64,000 nt of DNA from positions 1 to 64,000 of the forward strand of contig JAYKAV010002695.1 of the NCBI GenBank assembly GCA_035582835.1, written 5' to 3'. Origin of the DNA: Phoebastria nigripes. Its lineage: Eukaryota; Chordata; Aves; Procellariiformes; Diomedeidae. The translations under genes were made by a program, and so were the position numbers. Below the pieces are notes generated by a model. It was not told the origin of the DNA, did no database searches, and worked only from the letters and a program-made list of their open reading frames with translations. Below are positions 11,801 to 24,592 of the stretch, one piece after another (position 1 is the stretch's first letter; each line of letters starts with the position of its first letter).

Positions 11801-14800
11801 AAAGCTGGGGAAAATCATCCCTTTCTTTTGCTGTTTATTTTATCAGTATTTGGGGAAATGTGGAAGTTTCAGTTCTGTCCAAGCTGAATCACTGGCATAG
11901 AAAAATCTGTAACAGTGATGTGCAGACATAGCTGTCTATAGCCAGCACGTATACTCTAGGGAGCTTGGAGTTGACAATGTATTTGCTTGTTTACAGAAGC
12001 AGTAAAAACAAACAGACTCTTCATTTCACCCCACAAATGTTTTATTTGTGTGGAGAATTTTGGCACATGGTAAGTGTTTGGACCATGTAATAAATACAGC
12101 TTATGTTCCCATTTTTATATTTTATTCTAACCTAGCGTATAAAAGCCATGGGGTTTATATTTTTTCAATCAATTTGTCTCCTTCTACCTCATCCTTTAGT
12201 ATTTCCTTCAGAGCGACATTGGTTCCCAGGCTGAAGATGTTCATGATTCAATCTCAGCTCTTTTCTAAAGGGAATAAATGCAAGCATCTCTATGCAAATT
12301 GCAACCTTCTGGTCTGTATCTTCTAAGTCAGCAGAAGAACTCAAGATACCTAATTACAGTTCCTGTATATACTGGTTTGTTAAAAATGTGTATGAATCTT
12401 CTAAAAGTAGGAATCCTCCTGGCTTTGCCTCACCTTCCAAGACTTGGGTGGGGAATCCATTCTCCTTTGTCCTTCCTACACCGCCACTTCAGTATTTCCT
12501 TTCTGTTTGCTTGTGCCGCAGCGTCCGGATAACAGCCACAGCCACATAAGTAATTCAGTTAGGGGATATCCTGGCTTTATTCTGCTGGAAAGAAGCTGTG
12601 GAGAACAAGATATAGAAATTATATGTGCCAGGCTCAGGATAATGCTGTCTTTCCTCTGTTCACTCTTTCCTGTTAGGACAACGGGCAGTAGAGTTGGCTG
12701 GCAAGAGCTGTTGAAGCAAGGTCAGTTGTGAGCCTCCAGCCCGGCGTGCCTCTTCGCTAATGGCCAAGCTCAGCTGCTGTGCACGGGGGCAGATTTGCTT
12801 ACCTTAGGGGCCGGTCTGGGGTGGTGGGGTGGCAGGTTTCTACACAGTGCAAGTTGAAGAAATGAAACGTGCTGCCTAAGAGCGCCTTTAACAGGGATGT
12901 AGATGATCTGTAATCACAGTTGGGTGATTGGTAGAGAGGCCATTGCATGCTAGCAATTCTGCCTAAACCTGGAGGGGAAGCAGCAAAGTGGGAGATGTTA
13001 CCCAGAGAGGCTAGGAGTAGTTGAACCAAGCTACGGGAGACCTCATCTTCCAGTGAGATGTTGGACTGTGTCCCCCCAGGTGCATCCTTCCAACCTGCCC
13101 TTCCGTGACCTGGGGCTGGGCGCAGGTCCTGTACCCGCAGGAGTGGCTAAAGGGGCAGCCTGCGCCCCAGAGACCTGGTCTGTCAAAGTCCTTTATCCCT
13201 GGCCCAGTAAGTCTCCTCCAACCTGTTCAGATATCTTTGTGCACAGCTGTTTGGTGTGAGTCTTTCAGCCAAAGTTACTCAGGGAGGAATAATCCTTCTC
13301 CCAGGGCAGAGCATTTGCACTGGTTACGTGCAAAGCTCTGTGAGAAGCTGTAAAACTGATGTGGTGTCCGGGGAATTGGAGCAGCAGTTAGCCTCCATGG
13401 GTAGTGCCTGTGCTGGCCCTTTTCTTCTTTCTTTTGTAGTTATAGAAGAGAAGAGAATATATTTAGTTCCTGCTCCTGCTGCTGCAATCCATTAACTGCC
13501 TTCCATTTCACAGCTGGGTGCTATTTTCCTCAGGGGAAAGTGATGCAATAAACATGCTTCGAATAATGAAAGCTCTCTACCCCATTAATGGCTTTTTGAG
13601 TTATGCCTTTGGGGAGAGATTTTCAAAGGTACTGCACGAGGTCTGATTTCTCCGTCTACTTTTGAAATCTTTCTCTCTTACTGTACAGGCTCCAGGGGTG
13701 TCTGGGTCACCCAATACAAATAACAGCAGGGACTTGGCTTTGGCCAGCTTTCCCCTCAGATAACCAGGCTGCAGTGCAGGAGTGGGTGAGTTGTTGGTGA
13801 GCACCACCTTGAGTTACTGCTTGACTGTTTACACCAGACCAAAAACATGGTAGATAAAAAAATCTTTTTGCGTGGGGAATATGTTGTGCTGTAGAGAAGG
13901 GAGAGGAGGTATTTTTCCTTCTCCAGAAAGCAGACAGTCATCCAACCACTACAGAGGATAAGGGATATATTATTTGAAGGGTTCAATGAAACTAAATCTT
14001 AGTCTTGTCCCTGAAACAAGTCAAACTTTTTTTTTATAATACATTTACTGCTGAGAAGAGTATTCTAGAGATTAGAATAGGAAACTGTGATTTTCTTGGA
14101 CCTCCTCCTAGCTGAGTGTGTTGTGACTACCTGCCAAAAAGCAGTTTCAAAGCGGGTTCTCTGTACCTGGCTTACGGGTACATGTCCCTACGTTCGCTGG
14201 ATTTACTGTATATCTGCAGCTCTCACTGGCTTTAGCACTACTGAACATCCAGAGCTGGAGTGGAAATTCAAAACACAAAGCACCCAGAATCCAGACCCAT
14301 TCCCAGAAATGAATATATACTTCTATGTGAAAGGTGTTATACTTCATAGTTGTTACATGGCTATCCATATGGATATCAAGCTATATAAATAGTAGTTATC
14401 TATATCAAACATTCAAATAATCATTATGTAGTTTTGCAAACCTTATCTGAAGACTGTCACACAAATGCAAAGCACACCTTTCAGCAGATCATTTGCTTTC
14501 AGGGCTTTTTTACCTGCAGTTTGTATTTCATGGGTCTGAGTCACCTTTTCCACAAAAGACAAAACGTACTTACTGGCCACTCTCAAAACCAAATTTCCTA
14601 TGTGGTAAGACGGACTCTTTCATGTTCTTAAAGAAGAACAACCCCTTTCCTATATAGGTACCTTATATGAAAACAGAATGTACAGAACATGCTGTGAAGA
14701 GCACAAGAATTAGCGTCCAAACAATAAAAAGTCAGTCCTGCAATGACATTTCATTTCTGTGTGCGATGTAATAAAAGAAGGTACACCGAGTTATACAATT

Positions 14801-15250
14801 TCCTTTAGGCTGGTTTAGTTTTAAGTTAAATGCCATGACATATGTCAAGTTAATGTGCTTTTATCTGGTTATGTCGAACTGGGAGACGGTATCCCCTTCC
14901 TCACTGGACTAGCAATAGTTAAGAAGCAAAATAAAACACTTCTCCAGCCATGCTGGCTCCTGCATGATCATGCAGACACTTAGGTAAGGAATTTTACTCA
15001 TGTCAGTAAGATCTTTGAAGTTATTCAAATACGGAACTGTTGGCAGAAATTGGCCTGTGGTTTGCCTCATCAGTGTTGCAGTTTGAGACAGATACTTCTG
15101 GTCAAAACTCTGCTTTCTTTGGTCCTAGCTTGGGCCTAATTTCTGACATCTTCTTATTCCTAAATACATGTTCAAAGCCCAACTTGATGATTCCAGTTGG
15201 TTTATTTAATTTTTCTTAATGTTTATTTCTTTGCACTGAATTATACTGTC

Positions 15251-15434
15251 AAGCACTGGAACAGGCTGCCCAGGGAAGTGGTTGAGTCACCGTCCCGGGA
15301 GGTATTTAAAAGACGTGTAGACATGGCACTTAGGGACATGGTTTAGTGGTGGACTTGGCAGTGTTAGGTTTACGGCTGGACTCGATGATCTTAAGGGTCT
15401 TTTCCAACCTAAATGATTCTATGATTCTATGATT
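15251..15434 (+). mobile_element. CR1 LINE 3' untranslated fragment
   Basis: The stretch opens with AAGCACTGGAACAGGCTGCC and includes GTCCCGGGAGGTATTTAAA, both typical of avian CR1 3' ends. It finishes with CCAACCTAAATGATTCTATG and further ATTCTATG units. It is 5'-truncated, as most CR1 copies are, and carries no reverse transcriptase. It looks fairly young because the consensus is easy to read. Confidence 0.93.
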
Positions 15435-18400
15435 ACTTAGAATGAGTTGCCATTTTGAAGATGTTACATAGCAGTACATAATCAGCTGGCCAAGTAAAAC
15501 ATTTGGTTTACTCTTCTCTCCATAAGAATGTCTTCAGGAAACAATGTGACATTACTTGCCCATCTGCAAAAGGTCTATAGCAGTAGGAGTTTAATACTCA
15601 GTGCTAACAGGTAAAGACGAGGCTGATGGATTTAGAAATGTTGTGAGTGGCACTGCACTGTGCCAGGGACCATTCACGTTTGGGACAAAGAGGAGCTTTC
15701 CAGGTGACCGAAAGCTGGTCCCTTGCGCTGAGCTGAGCAGGGGAAGACGGGAAGCAAGAAGAGCTCGGGAAGGTGGGAAAGAAACAGAGGTTGCAAGAGC
15801 AAAACATATGGGTGAAATACTGATAAAAGCTGTACTCTTAAAAACCAATAGCCACAATGGCGTAAAAAAACCAGCTAGTTTCAGTGAAGTGACAAATATG
15901 TGGAGCGTCTTTTTCAAGTATGACAGATCTGGAATATATATGGGATATCTGCGTGGAAGGTATGCTTAGATGGAAACAGGAGAATGCTGGTTATGTTCTT
16001 GGCATCATATGCGACGTGGGTTTTCATTTATGGTAGCACTTTGTCAGTGGACCTTCTCATTATAAAGATGGACTATAGTTACCATATAATTTGCATTCAT
16101 TACCGCCTATAAGAATTGCAGGTATTCCAGTCAAGAACAGGACCATTAACATTTCTTTTATTTGTGCTACATGTTGAATGATGTTACCTGTATAATAGTG
16201 TGAATTTCTTCATGACAGGGTGATAGAGGGTTCCAGTTCTTTGGATGTGGTTTCACATCAGGCTATCTCTGGCTTCCAGCTCTTCCCCTCCAACTACAAG
16301 TCTTTTTCCAGACACGGTGATGAAAGATGTAGCTTATGCTTTGGCCAGCCTATAGTCTTTCCTGACAGAAGAAAGCAAAACTCTAATTCTAATTTTGTTC
16401 GTATTTTTGCCAACAGTTTCCTTTTTATATATGTTATTGACAGCTCACCATCATATGGAGAGCCCCAGTTAGCTACCAAAACAAATGGGGCATGTGCTAA
16501 AAAGAAAGCACACGTCTTCCCTTGCACGGTCCTAGTGGCCAGTCTGGTGGGCTGACACTATGGATGGAGGCATCTAGTCCCACAGGCATTGCTTAGGAAA
16601 AGCTGTGGCATGTCTGCTTTTATCTTTCTATGGAATTAATTATGTTTATAGCAGCAAAGAATTTGACTGCTGTGTACAAGCATGTGCTTCTGAAGTACTG
16701 CACCTCTGGTTTTTTATCAGTGTAAATGTAGGCTCATTCTTCCTTTTTAAGCAAGTCTCTCTGTAGAAGGGACCTGACTCTTGCTGTGTACCAGTAGTAT
16801 CTCCAGTGAAGACAGTACAGCTATATTTGTCTATAACTAGTGTGAATAGACACCTGCTACGCAGCCTGTGAGTGTACACCCTGCACCAATACACCCTTGC
16901 GTCTGCTTTGCAGATACACAAAAGATGCTTTGGAAAATAATTCAGACATATAAAACTGCAGTAGCTACAGAAAGTACCCCATTAAGGTCTAGTTGTGTAA
17001 ATGGTTACATTTAACAAGGTGCAATTAACTTGGCGCCCTGTTTCCTTGTTTTCCTGAACCCTCCCATGGGACCTCTGAACTGAGCAGTAAGGCATTTTAT
17101 TATATTTTAATTGTGGATTTTATAACATCCAGTGAAAAAGCTGCCCATGTCAACACATTAGAGTTATTCCTTTTTATACGTCTGATGTTTTTTTAGTTGC
17201 CTGGGGTTGCCTTCTTTTGGATTTTGGGTTTTGGTTGGGGTTTTTTTTTTGATAGCAGGTGTTTTTAATCTCAAAAGGCAGCATTATCTGAAGGCCAGAG
17301 CAGAGGGATAGATATCAAAGGACAAAGACTAAGGTATAAGTCTATTTATTTCTAACCAGATGTATAAAATAGGAACCTACTGTTACAATCTTAAATCCAC
17401 ACACTTAAGTATTTCCAAGTGCTAAAGTTGAGCCCTGCCCCAGTTACCAGCTGCTGACATTGACCACAATGATACATTTTGCTTTCATAAAACATTTTAA
17501 TTAGGAATAATAGGAATTTAATAGGAATTCAAGTTATTAGTAATTAATACAGGAATTATAGCAGATGTCAGTGAAATCTGTGAATTCCCAAAACACCTAA
17601 GTGGAAATAACATTCTCCAGAAAACAATACCTTTCTGTTCCATAACTCATTAGTTCAGTGCTAAAAGCACAGACTAACTCAGCTGGGTTCTGGATCACAC
17701 AGTTTCCTTTACGATACGGCTGTCAGTGAGCTGGCTGGCTGGCAGCTTTGTCCCTGCATGCTGTGACCTCTCTGTGTGTTTCTACCTCTTTCCGAAATGC
17801 AGTAACTTTGCTTTGCTACCAGCCTATGCGGCTTCACCAGCCTTCTGATTCTTCTTTATTTAAACCTGACGCTCTTGTCATTGAGGGCTCTTATATTTAT
17901 ATAACAGAGGAAAATAACAATAAGCTCAGACCTACTGTGAATTATTTAGTTGATTAGCTTTTAAATTAATGAAATTAATACCACAGTTAGGTTTGGGTTT
18001 TGTTTTTTTTTTAAGTTTTTCCTTAATCTAATCTAGAAAATTGGCACTGAGGAATACTATGTTTAGAATAGGGCAAAATGAGTAGAGAAGGACTAACAGC
18101 CATTTCTCACCTTGCTGAGCTACTTAGCAGTGCAATGGGCATGTGAATGCATCAGCAAGAGATGTAATTTACAGTTTGGCTTCCCTGATGTGGGGAAAAT
18201 GCTCTATTTTAAACTTGTGTCATCTATTGAGTGACATTAAGTCATTCAAAATAGATAAATTCTGGCCCAGAGGTGAGGTGCCACAGAAGTGTGCTGGCTT
18301 GGAAGTAGAGAGAAACTTTTGAAAGTGACTTTTATACGAGCCTTGTCTTGAATCGAAAGCAGATCTGATGCACTTCCCAGAGGCTTGCTTTATATTAGGA

Positions 18401-19079
18401 AAACTGGCATTGCCAGGAAGATGTTCTAGCAGTGAGGAAATCATCCGACTGCAGAAATGCTGCCTCGCTGTTTCTCCCAAATTAGCTCTTCAGCAAAAAT
18501 GATGGAGGAGGAGGTGCCAGCAGCATCCTGGGACTCCGGCACGTTGCAGGGGGTTGCAGAGACGCTCTTCAAAGGCACCAAAGCTGCTGTGTCCCATTGG
18601 TGTTAAAAGAGCATCCTCTCTGGGACCAAAACTCTGACCCACTGATTTTACCCATGTCACATCAATTTGGAGTAATTCAACTGACTTCAGTGAAAATTCC
18701 TGCTGCATGTAACGGTGCAGCCAAAAGCAGGCTCTGGCTATGCCTGTCTCACTTCAGAGCTTATGAGAAGAGGGAAAATATATAAACTTCTTTTCTCACA
18801 CTGGTGGGAGTAAGCAGAAATATTTCTTACTTGTACAGAGAAAAGCAAAATCTGTCCCTGCCAAAGTACATGCTGCATTTCTGTGTGTCTGCATAACCAT
18901 ATTACTCCTCTATAGATGACCTTTGGCACCTGGGACCCTTTTGAATTATAATAGGAAAATGAAGATGGAAAAAAAAAAAAGAGAAATAGCATTGCAATGA
19001 TCCGCTTGGTTACACTGGTACACTGCGCTGTGTGGGCGCTTGTTTTGCTTCAGTTTAAACATGTGCCTAAATGATTTAT

Positions 19080-19240
19080 CTACAATGAAACAGGCTTGGT
19101 TTAAATCCAAATAAGGGTGTGTTTACCTCATCAAAAGAGAGTGAGTGATGGCAGCTCATTTACTGCTCGTCAATCAGATTTGCAAAGATGATTTAAAAGG
19201 GAACATCTTCAGCAGCGCGAAGCATAAACATGGTCCTTCA
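19080..19240. promoter_or_regulatory. Candidate enhancer with CArG box and forkhead motif
   Basis: A perfect CArG box, CCAAATAAGG (19107-19116), is followed within four bases by TGTTTAC (19120-19126), the core forkhead site in reverse. Further along are GTCAATCAGA and GATGATTTAAAAGG stretches with homeodomain/PBX-like sequence. No conservation or chromatin data were available. Confidence 0.3.
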
Positions 19241-22082
19241 CTGCAGTTCAGTTGAGGTCAACCGCTTGGGATGACCTGGTCCCTTCTGCAGACCTACAGG
19301 AGAGGCTTCCTCAGGTGAATGAGACCAAGGAAGAAAAATGCTGAAAAGCAAGAGGGCACAGCACGGTCTAGAGAAGCTGTAGGTGGCTCTGAGGGAGGTG
19401 CCGGGCTTGCAGTGCAAGGGGGAGGAGGAGAAAACAGGGAGATGTTTGAGGGGGGAAAAAATCCTCCCTTCCTCTCTGGCTTGTTCCTTCCTGGCAGAGT
19501 AAGGAAGTATCCTGAGCATCTGCTCCCTGCTACGCCTAGCAGATGGTGTGCCAGACATGCCATTACTTGGACCCTCCAGCCATTCCTCCTTCGCAGCTCC
19601 TGGCAGGGGGCCAAGTGCTTATCAGGCTGGATATCCAACCGCTCAGGTCAAGGAGCAATCCCTGCGGTTGTTGTACGCTCCCAAATCCAGCCCAGGCATT
19701 CCATCAAATGTCCAAACTTAAGTCTCTTTCTCCTGATGCTTAGACATCTTAAGAATTTGGTTTCGTGACAAACATCTCTTAATTCCTCTGCTCATTTCTT
19801 GTATACAGATGTTACCTCCAGCAGCCTTCTGAGCCGGGAACTCACCAAACTCTTGAAAATAAGTATTTTCAAGCCACCTGAGCCTTTCAGGTTCTTATTT
19901 TGAAGCATGTTTTGTTTAAGAACAGTCATTACCATACCTTACCCAAACATCTAGCCAGTCCCAAAGTATTCTTACCCCTAAAGTAATTTTTTTTTTTTTT
20001 TAAATAGAAAACAAGAGAAGGAATTGGGGACTGCTCACCAGGGTTTCTTATGGCTGTTTCAGGGCCAGTTGAAAGATTTTTTTGTTCTGATGTTTGCTAT
20101 AGCTGAGCTGTACACAAATGCAGTGGATAAAAGGAGAATGAAACAATGATGTGCTGTACCACCTGATTTTGGTACACTTGAACTAATCCAAAGTAAGATA
20201 GAAAAAAAAAAGGCATTTTTAAGGATTTTCATGTCTGCAGTCATCCCAATTTTAGGCACAGGTTAGGTTGCCTTTCCACATTCATTCAGCAGTGATTAAC
20301 AGAAAATTCAGCTTGTTCGAAGCTGATCGTGCCTGCAGATACCTGAACATTGTGCAGCGTTGGATTAGAGTGCCTATGTGCTTTGGGGTTTGCACTCAGG
20401 TTAAATAAAACTAGCATTGCAGGGCTTTGCCTTTGCTGTGATTTTTCCACTGGGGAAAAATTTTTCTGTGAGTTAACTCCCACAAGAAGAAACACTATCC
20501 AACTTTATTTTAGTATTCAAGATGGTTCCCGTGTGATTCTACCACCTCGTGCTCAGTGGTTAGCTTTAAAATCTCAGCAGGAAAAAAAGACCGACCACCT
20601 GCCTTCTCCACCTATTGTGTAAGACTTACAGCACGGTAAATGCACTTGGCCATGACACCTTGCATCAGTGGAGTAACAGCTAAGCCTTTGCATTAATGGA
20701 GTCTGGGGACAGTGAACAGTGCCCGAAATGGGCAGTGGCCTCTGGCTGTGCCCGGAGGAGGCGATGGGCTCGGGGCAGGGTGCGCTCGTGCACCCATTAC
20801 AAGCTTTTATTATGCTGCATCGTTACCTTGAACGATGATGGGAACCTTAGCTTTGACAGGCCACTCCAGTTTTCTAAAACTGTGCAGAAATGCTTTTGAA
20901 ATAGCTATTGCAATATTTATAATTGCTGCTGGATATTTGCCTTTGCATCTTGGGCAGTTTATCAAAATAACAAAGTGTGAAACCTACCAACAGATCTTAG
21001 TTTTAAGAATGACCTAGAAAACAAATAATTACCCTATGAAGTCACTTGCGCTATGACAAGTTGATCAGTTCATCTCTATTAATCCCCAAAACTGGTCAGG
21101 TCTCACAATTTACTTGTAAGCCCAGCAATATTCAGGCTGTGAACTGAAGCTCCGTGTCCTGAGAGCAAGTCATTACGTGCAGATTTCAGTTTCGGAAAGG
21201 GAGGAGCACCGAAGGGTAGCTAATTTGTTCGAGTCTGGAGTTGCAGAGAAAAACCTGAGCACAATGAAGGCTCAGAAAGTATGAGGCGAAACAAAACAAG
21301 CCAGTATTTATTATTAAAAATATCTTATTGATGAATCAGTTGTGAACGAGTGGGATTAGCAATGCTACCTAGCAGGGGCAGACAAAAGAAAAACATAAAA
21401 GGCAACAGATTTGAGAAGAAATCCTAATACTTGAAAACATAGTGTGGAGGAGAATCTGAGAGACAATGTTTTTATTTTCCTCACTTGGGTTAAAAAGAGA
21501 ATCAGGATGTTTAAAATCCCTAAAAATGTTCTAGGTCACACAGTGATGGTTGTGGTGGTACAGCAGCATAAATCCAGTGCAAGAGAGTGAAGAAGCCTTT
21601 ACATGAGAATTCAGCTTTATGGAAACAGCATTAAACTTTTGTTTTCACATTAATTTCATCTGGAAATGGTGAGTTGCAGCTACTGCCATTTTAATGTGGG
21701 CATTTCTCGATAAATCCGTGGGGGAGGCACTGTTTTGAAGGCTACCAGAGCTTGAGCAGACCAGGAGCAGGAGACGGCTCTGCCACCCCAGCTGAGCGTG
21801 CCTGGGGCGGGATTTTAGGGGGTTGAGGTCCAACGAGGGTCCCCTGCCAGGCCCGGGGCTGCCTCTGCGTCACTCACCCCCCCGTGGGTTTCAAGGTATT
21901 CTGAGCTGGTGCAGGATTCCCACCGCAGAGCTGTAGTATGGTTTGAGATGGAAGAAGAGGATTTTGTTAATTTACACCTCATTTATGATATATTTTTCTG
22001 CCTTCCTAGCGTGTTGGGTACAGCATGTTAACTCCCAGGGACACCTGAGTTGAGGGATTAAAAGTAACTCTGAGGAAATGTT

Positions 22083-22112
22083 ACTGACTTTAAGTGACCC
22101 TCAGTGACCCTC
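22083..22112. promoter_or_regulatory. Tandem TGACCC half-sites at 10-bp spacing
   Basis: AGTGACCCTC is repeated perfectly in tandem (22093-22102, 22103-22112). A related TGACTT precedes it at 22085. Read on the minus strand, GGGTCA-CTGA-GGGTCA is a direct repeat with 4-base spacing, the DR4 arrangement bound by thyroid hormone receptor/RXR and LXR/RXR. The site lies about 2.6 kb upstream of the BICD2 start codon. Function is inferred from motif only. Confidence 0.4.
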
Positions 22113-24182
22113 TGCCTATCTCGTTACTCTGTTCTTCATCAGATGCACCTTCTCCCACTGAGGACACCTGTCAGAGACACCTCTCAGTATCCAAATCCAA
22201 AGCTGCAAAATTCGTGACAAAGTAACTACCTGGGTTTTAATGGATCCCTCTGGGGTGTAATACTAGAATTTGCCAACGCAGCACATTCCTTGAAAAAAAA
22301 CAGCTGAAGTCTCAGGTTTCGGGTAGAAGTTAGAAACAAGAAGGGAAAGCCGACTGCGGCCGTTGCGCCTGCCAGCCATCCCTCTTCTCCATCAGTCCAT
22401 GGCTGAGCCAGCGTGAAGCAGAGATGCTCTCCTCTGCGTCCTTAGCTGCTGCCAGCCTACCAGTTCTCTTCGGAGGTAACGGTGGAGAGGCATATTTCAA
22501 TAGTTTCACATAAAATGGGGTTACCTGGAGCTTTTACAGTCCGGCAGCTGGATGGTCCAAACCTACTGAGGGCAATGGTGTGTTTTGCACCAGTTGAAAA
22601 TGATGTAAGATCACAGGCAGCCCCAGGTAGTGCCTAAAAGTAAGAGATTTTAAATGAGCTTTGGCACATGCAGCCAACATGGCTTCAGAGGAACATAAAA
22701 ACCTGACACCGTACCGATGCCGACATACTGATTACAGAGTGGGTATGTGAGTATTTTCTGGCTTAGGCCAACCAGATATTTATTTGCTGTTAACAAAAAA
22801 ACTTCCCTGAGGAATTCTGAAAATAAAAAGCTAAAAGACTTTCACATACACNCCGTAGGCTGAGGACATTGACTAGCTACTTCTTAGATCCAGGTGACTG
22901 AGGGTCGCATTGGTGCTTACGAGACAAATACATCCCTGCACGTGAGGCACGGGGAGCTCCAGGCGGTGTCAGGGCCCTGAAGAAAAATTGGCCGAGGCAG
23001 TTTCATGACTAAGAGGCAGTATTCAGCCATTATACAGTTTATTAAAGGCATAAGGGTTTATATGTACCAGGACAGAGCGTGATGAACACAGGCAGAAGTT
23101 GAAAGTAGCTTGGAAAAACCCTGCAGCTGTGAGCAAATACGTTGCTTTATGTTCTAGATCTTGTGGAGTGCTCAAACACGTAATTGTTTTTATTATGTTT
23201 GGCATTTGCTTACCAGTTCATTACCAGTTATTTTTGACACTGGAAGAAACTCCGAGCTGCGTTTGCTGCCCTAAAGGAGGGTGAAGCAGCAGGGGAGCCA
23301 GGCGAGCTCTCCTGCGGATGGGGGGTGAAGCAGTCGTCTCCCCCGCCCGGGTGTAAAGCAGGGGGGCATTCACACCGCCTTTATGGAGCTGCTTAGGAAT
23401 TACAATGGTCCAACTAAGAGAGGCGTTTGGCTCTGGTCAGCCTTCATTATGTTTTAGAAATTAATTCTACCCGTGGTGGAGAAACGAGTATCCCAATTTC
23501 TGTGCCTTTGCCACCACACTTGCTCAATGGTGTGACCTGTAGCAACAGCTGATCGCATCTTCCTACCAGACTGGCAACTCCTTTTTCAAGCAGCATGGTA
23601 AAGTTGCCCAATATTACCGTCTCCAACTATTTATGCCAGTTGAACTTGCTGCGACATTTCCCTCCTTCTATCGGGCAGTCTGGTGGTACGTGAGCATCTT
23701 GCCCCGTGGACGTGCTTGTCCTCAGGACGACGCTAGGGAACACGTTTTTTGTTCCTTGTCGGTGGATGCAGAACTACTTGAAGCAGGAACTGCCCTGGAG
23801 ATGTGAAACACCGGGAACAAACGAGATGATGCTGGCAGCTCTCGTGTGCGGACCTGGGGGCTGGCACCAGAACTTCCCACGTTAACCTTTTGTTCTTTCC
23901 ATGCTGGTGCGGCCTACGATACCCTCCAGCCTGGCAAATGGGAACCACATCAGTGATTTTGTCCCCACGCGTGGCTGCTGTTAGGTCTCCCTTGCAGGGT
24001 ATTCACCTTTTTATATTCGTCCTGACTTCCAACCGCCCTGACAGTACGTGTTAGCGAGGAGCCAGCCGCCGGGGATGCGTGCCTGCTGGCGCATTTTCTG
24101 CTGCACTCTGGCTTGGGCTGCGTTAGGGCTAGTTCTGACGCCGTGGCTGGCAGATCGGGCAGTTAAAGGTTGTATCCAGCCC

Positions 24183-24379
24183 NNNNNNNNNNNNNNNNNN
24201 NNNNNNNNNNNNNNNNNNNNNNNNNNNNNNNNNNNNNNNNNNNNNNNNNNNNNNNNNNNNNNNNNNNNNNNNNNNNNNNNNNNNNNNNNNNNNNNNNNNN
24301 NNNNNNNNNNNNNNNNNNNNNNNNNNNNNNNNNNNNNNNNNNNNNNNNNNNNNNNNNNNNNNNNNNNNNNNNNNNNNNN
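24183..24379. other. Assembly gap (197 N) in the promoter
   Basis: A continuous run of N sits immediately upstream of the GC-rich leader. GC-rich avian promoters are commonly lost from draft assemblies, and the flank at 24380 is nearly pure GC. The stated length may be an estimate. Core promoter elements and the transcription start may be hidden here. Confidence 0.99.
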
Positions 24380-24466
24380 GCGGGCGGCGCGCCCCGCGGG
24401 GCGGCGGCGGGCGCGGACTACCGGCCCCAGAGTGCCGCGGGGCGCCGGGCCGGCCGTTCCTTTTGA

Positions 24467-24517
24467 ATGATTTCACTGCGGTCGGCGCTCGGGGCGAGTT
24501 TCGCAGCGGCGGCGTGA
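24467..24517 (+). other. Candidate upstream ORF 1 in BICD2 leader (16 codons plus stop)
   Basis: An ATG at 24467 in a weak context (TTGAATGAT) opens 16 codons and stops at TGA 24515-24517, about 210 bases before the BICD2 start. It matters only if transcription starts upstream of it, which is unknown. The peptide resembles no known family and its conservation was not tested. Confidence 0.35.
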
Positions 24518-24530
24518 GGGGGTCCGCGGC

Positions 24531-24575
24531 GCAGTGCAGCGCAGCGCAGCGCAGCGCAGAGCAGCGCAGCGCGGC
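24531..24575 (+). repeat. GCAGC pentanucleotide array in putative 5' leader
   Basis: Eight consecutive pentamers of the form GCAGC (with one GCAGT and one GCAGA variant) run from 24531 to 24570, followed by a GCGGC variant. The array lies between the two upstream ORFs. It is imperfect but long enough to be length-polymorphic and to form GC hairpins in RNA. Confidence 0.85.
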
Positions 24576-24592
24576 GGGCGCCTCGCCCGTTG

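Larger units (their letters stand above)
435..15250. other. Intergenic DNA upstream of BICD2, distal part
   Basis: No exon of a known gene is recognisable. ORFs up to 131 codons (for example 7205-7600) occur on both strands without family resemblance and overlap each other, as expected by chance. Named contents are the motif blocks at 1.56-1.83 and 5.37-5.50 kb, the MIR-like relic at 6.04 kb, the pyrimidine tract at 7.77 kb, the duplication at 7.98 kb and the CTCF-like site at 8.82 kb. The remainder is unremarkable AT-rich DNA. Confidence 0.7.
15435..24182. other. Intergenic DNA upstream of BICD2, proximal part
   Basis: No exon is recognisable. Contents are T/G-rich tracts at 17213-17250 and 17991-18012, the CArG/forkhead cluster at 19.1 kb, the DR4-like array at 22.1 kb and patches of higher GC near 21.77-21.89 and 23.27-23.38 kb. 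GC rises toward the assembly gap. In mammals BICD2 lies near IPPK and FGD3; neither was seen here. Confidence 0.7.

Noticed and set aside
19319..19768. 149-codon plus-strand ORF
   Set aside because: Overlaps equally open minus-strand frames, has no known domain and purine-rich low-complexity content.
1..24182. Neighbouring gene exons such as FGD3 or IPPK
   Set aside because: No frame resembles these proteins.
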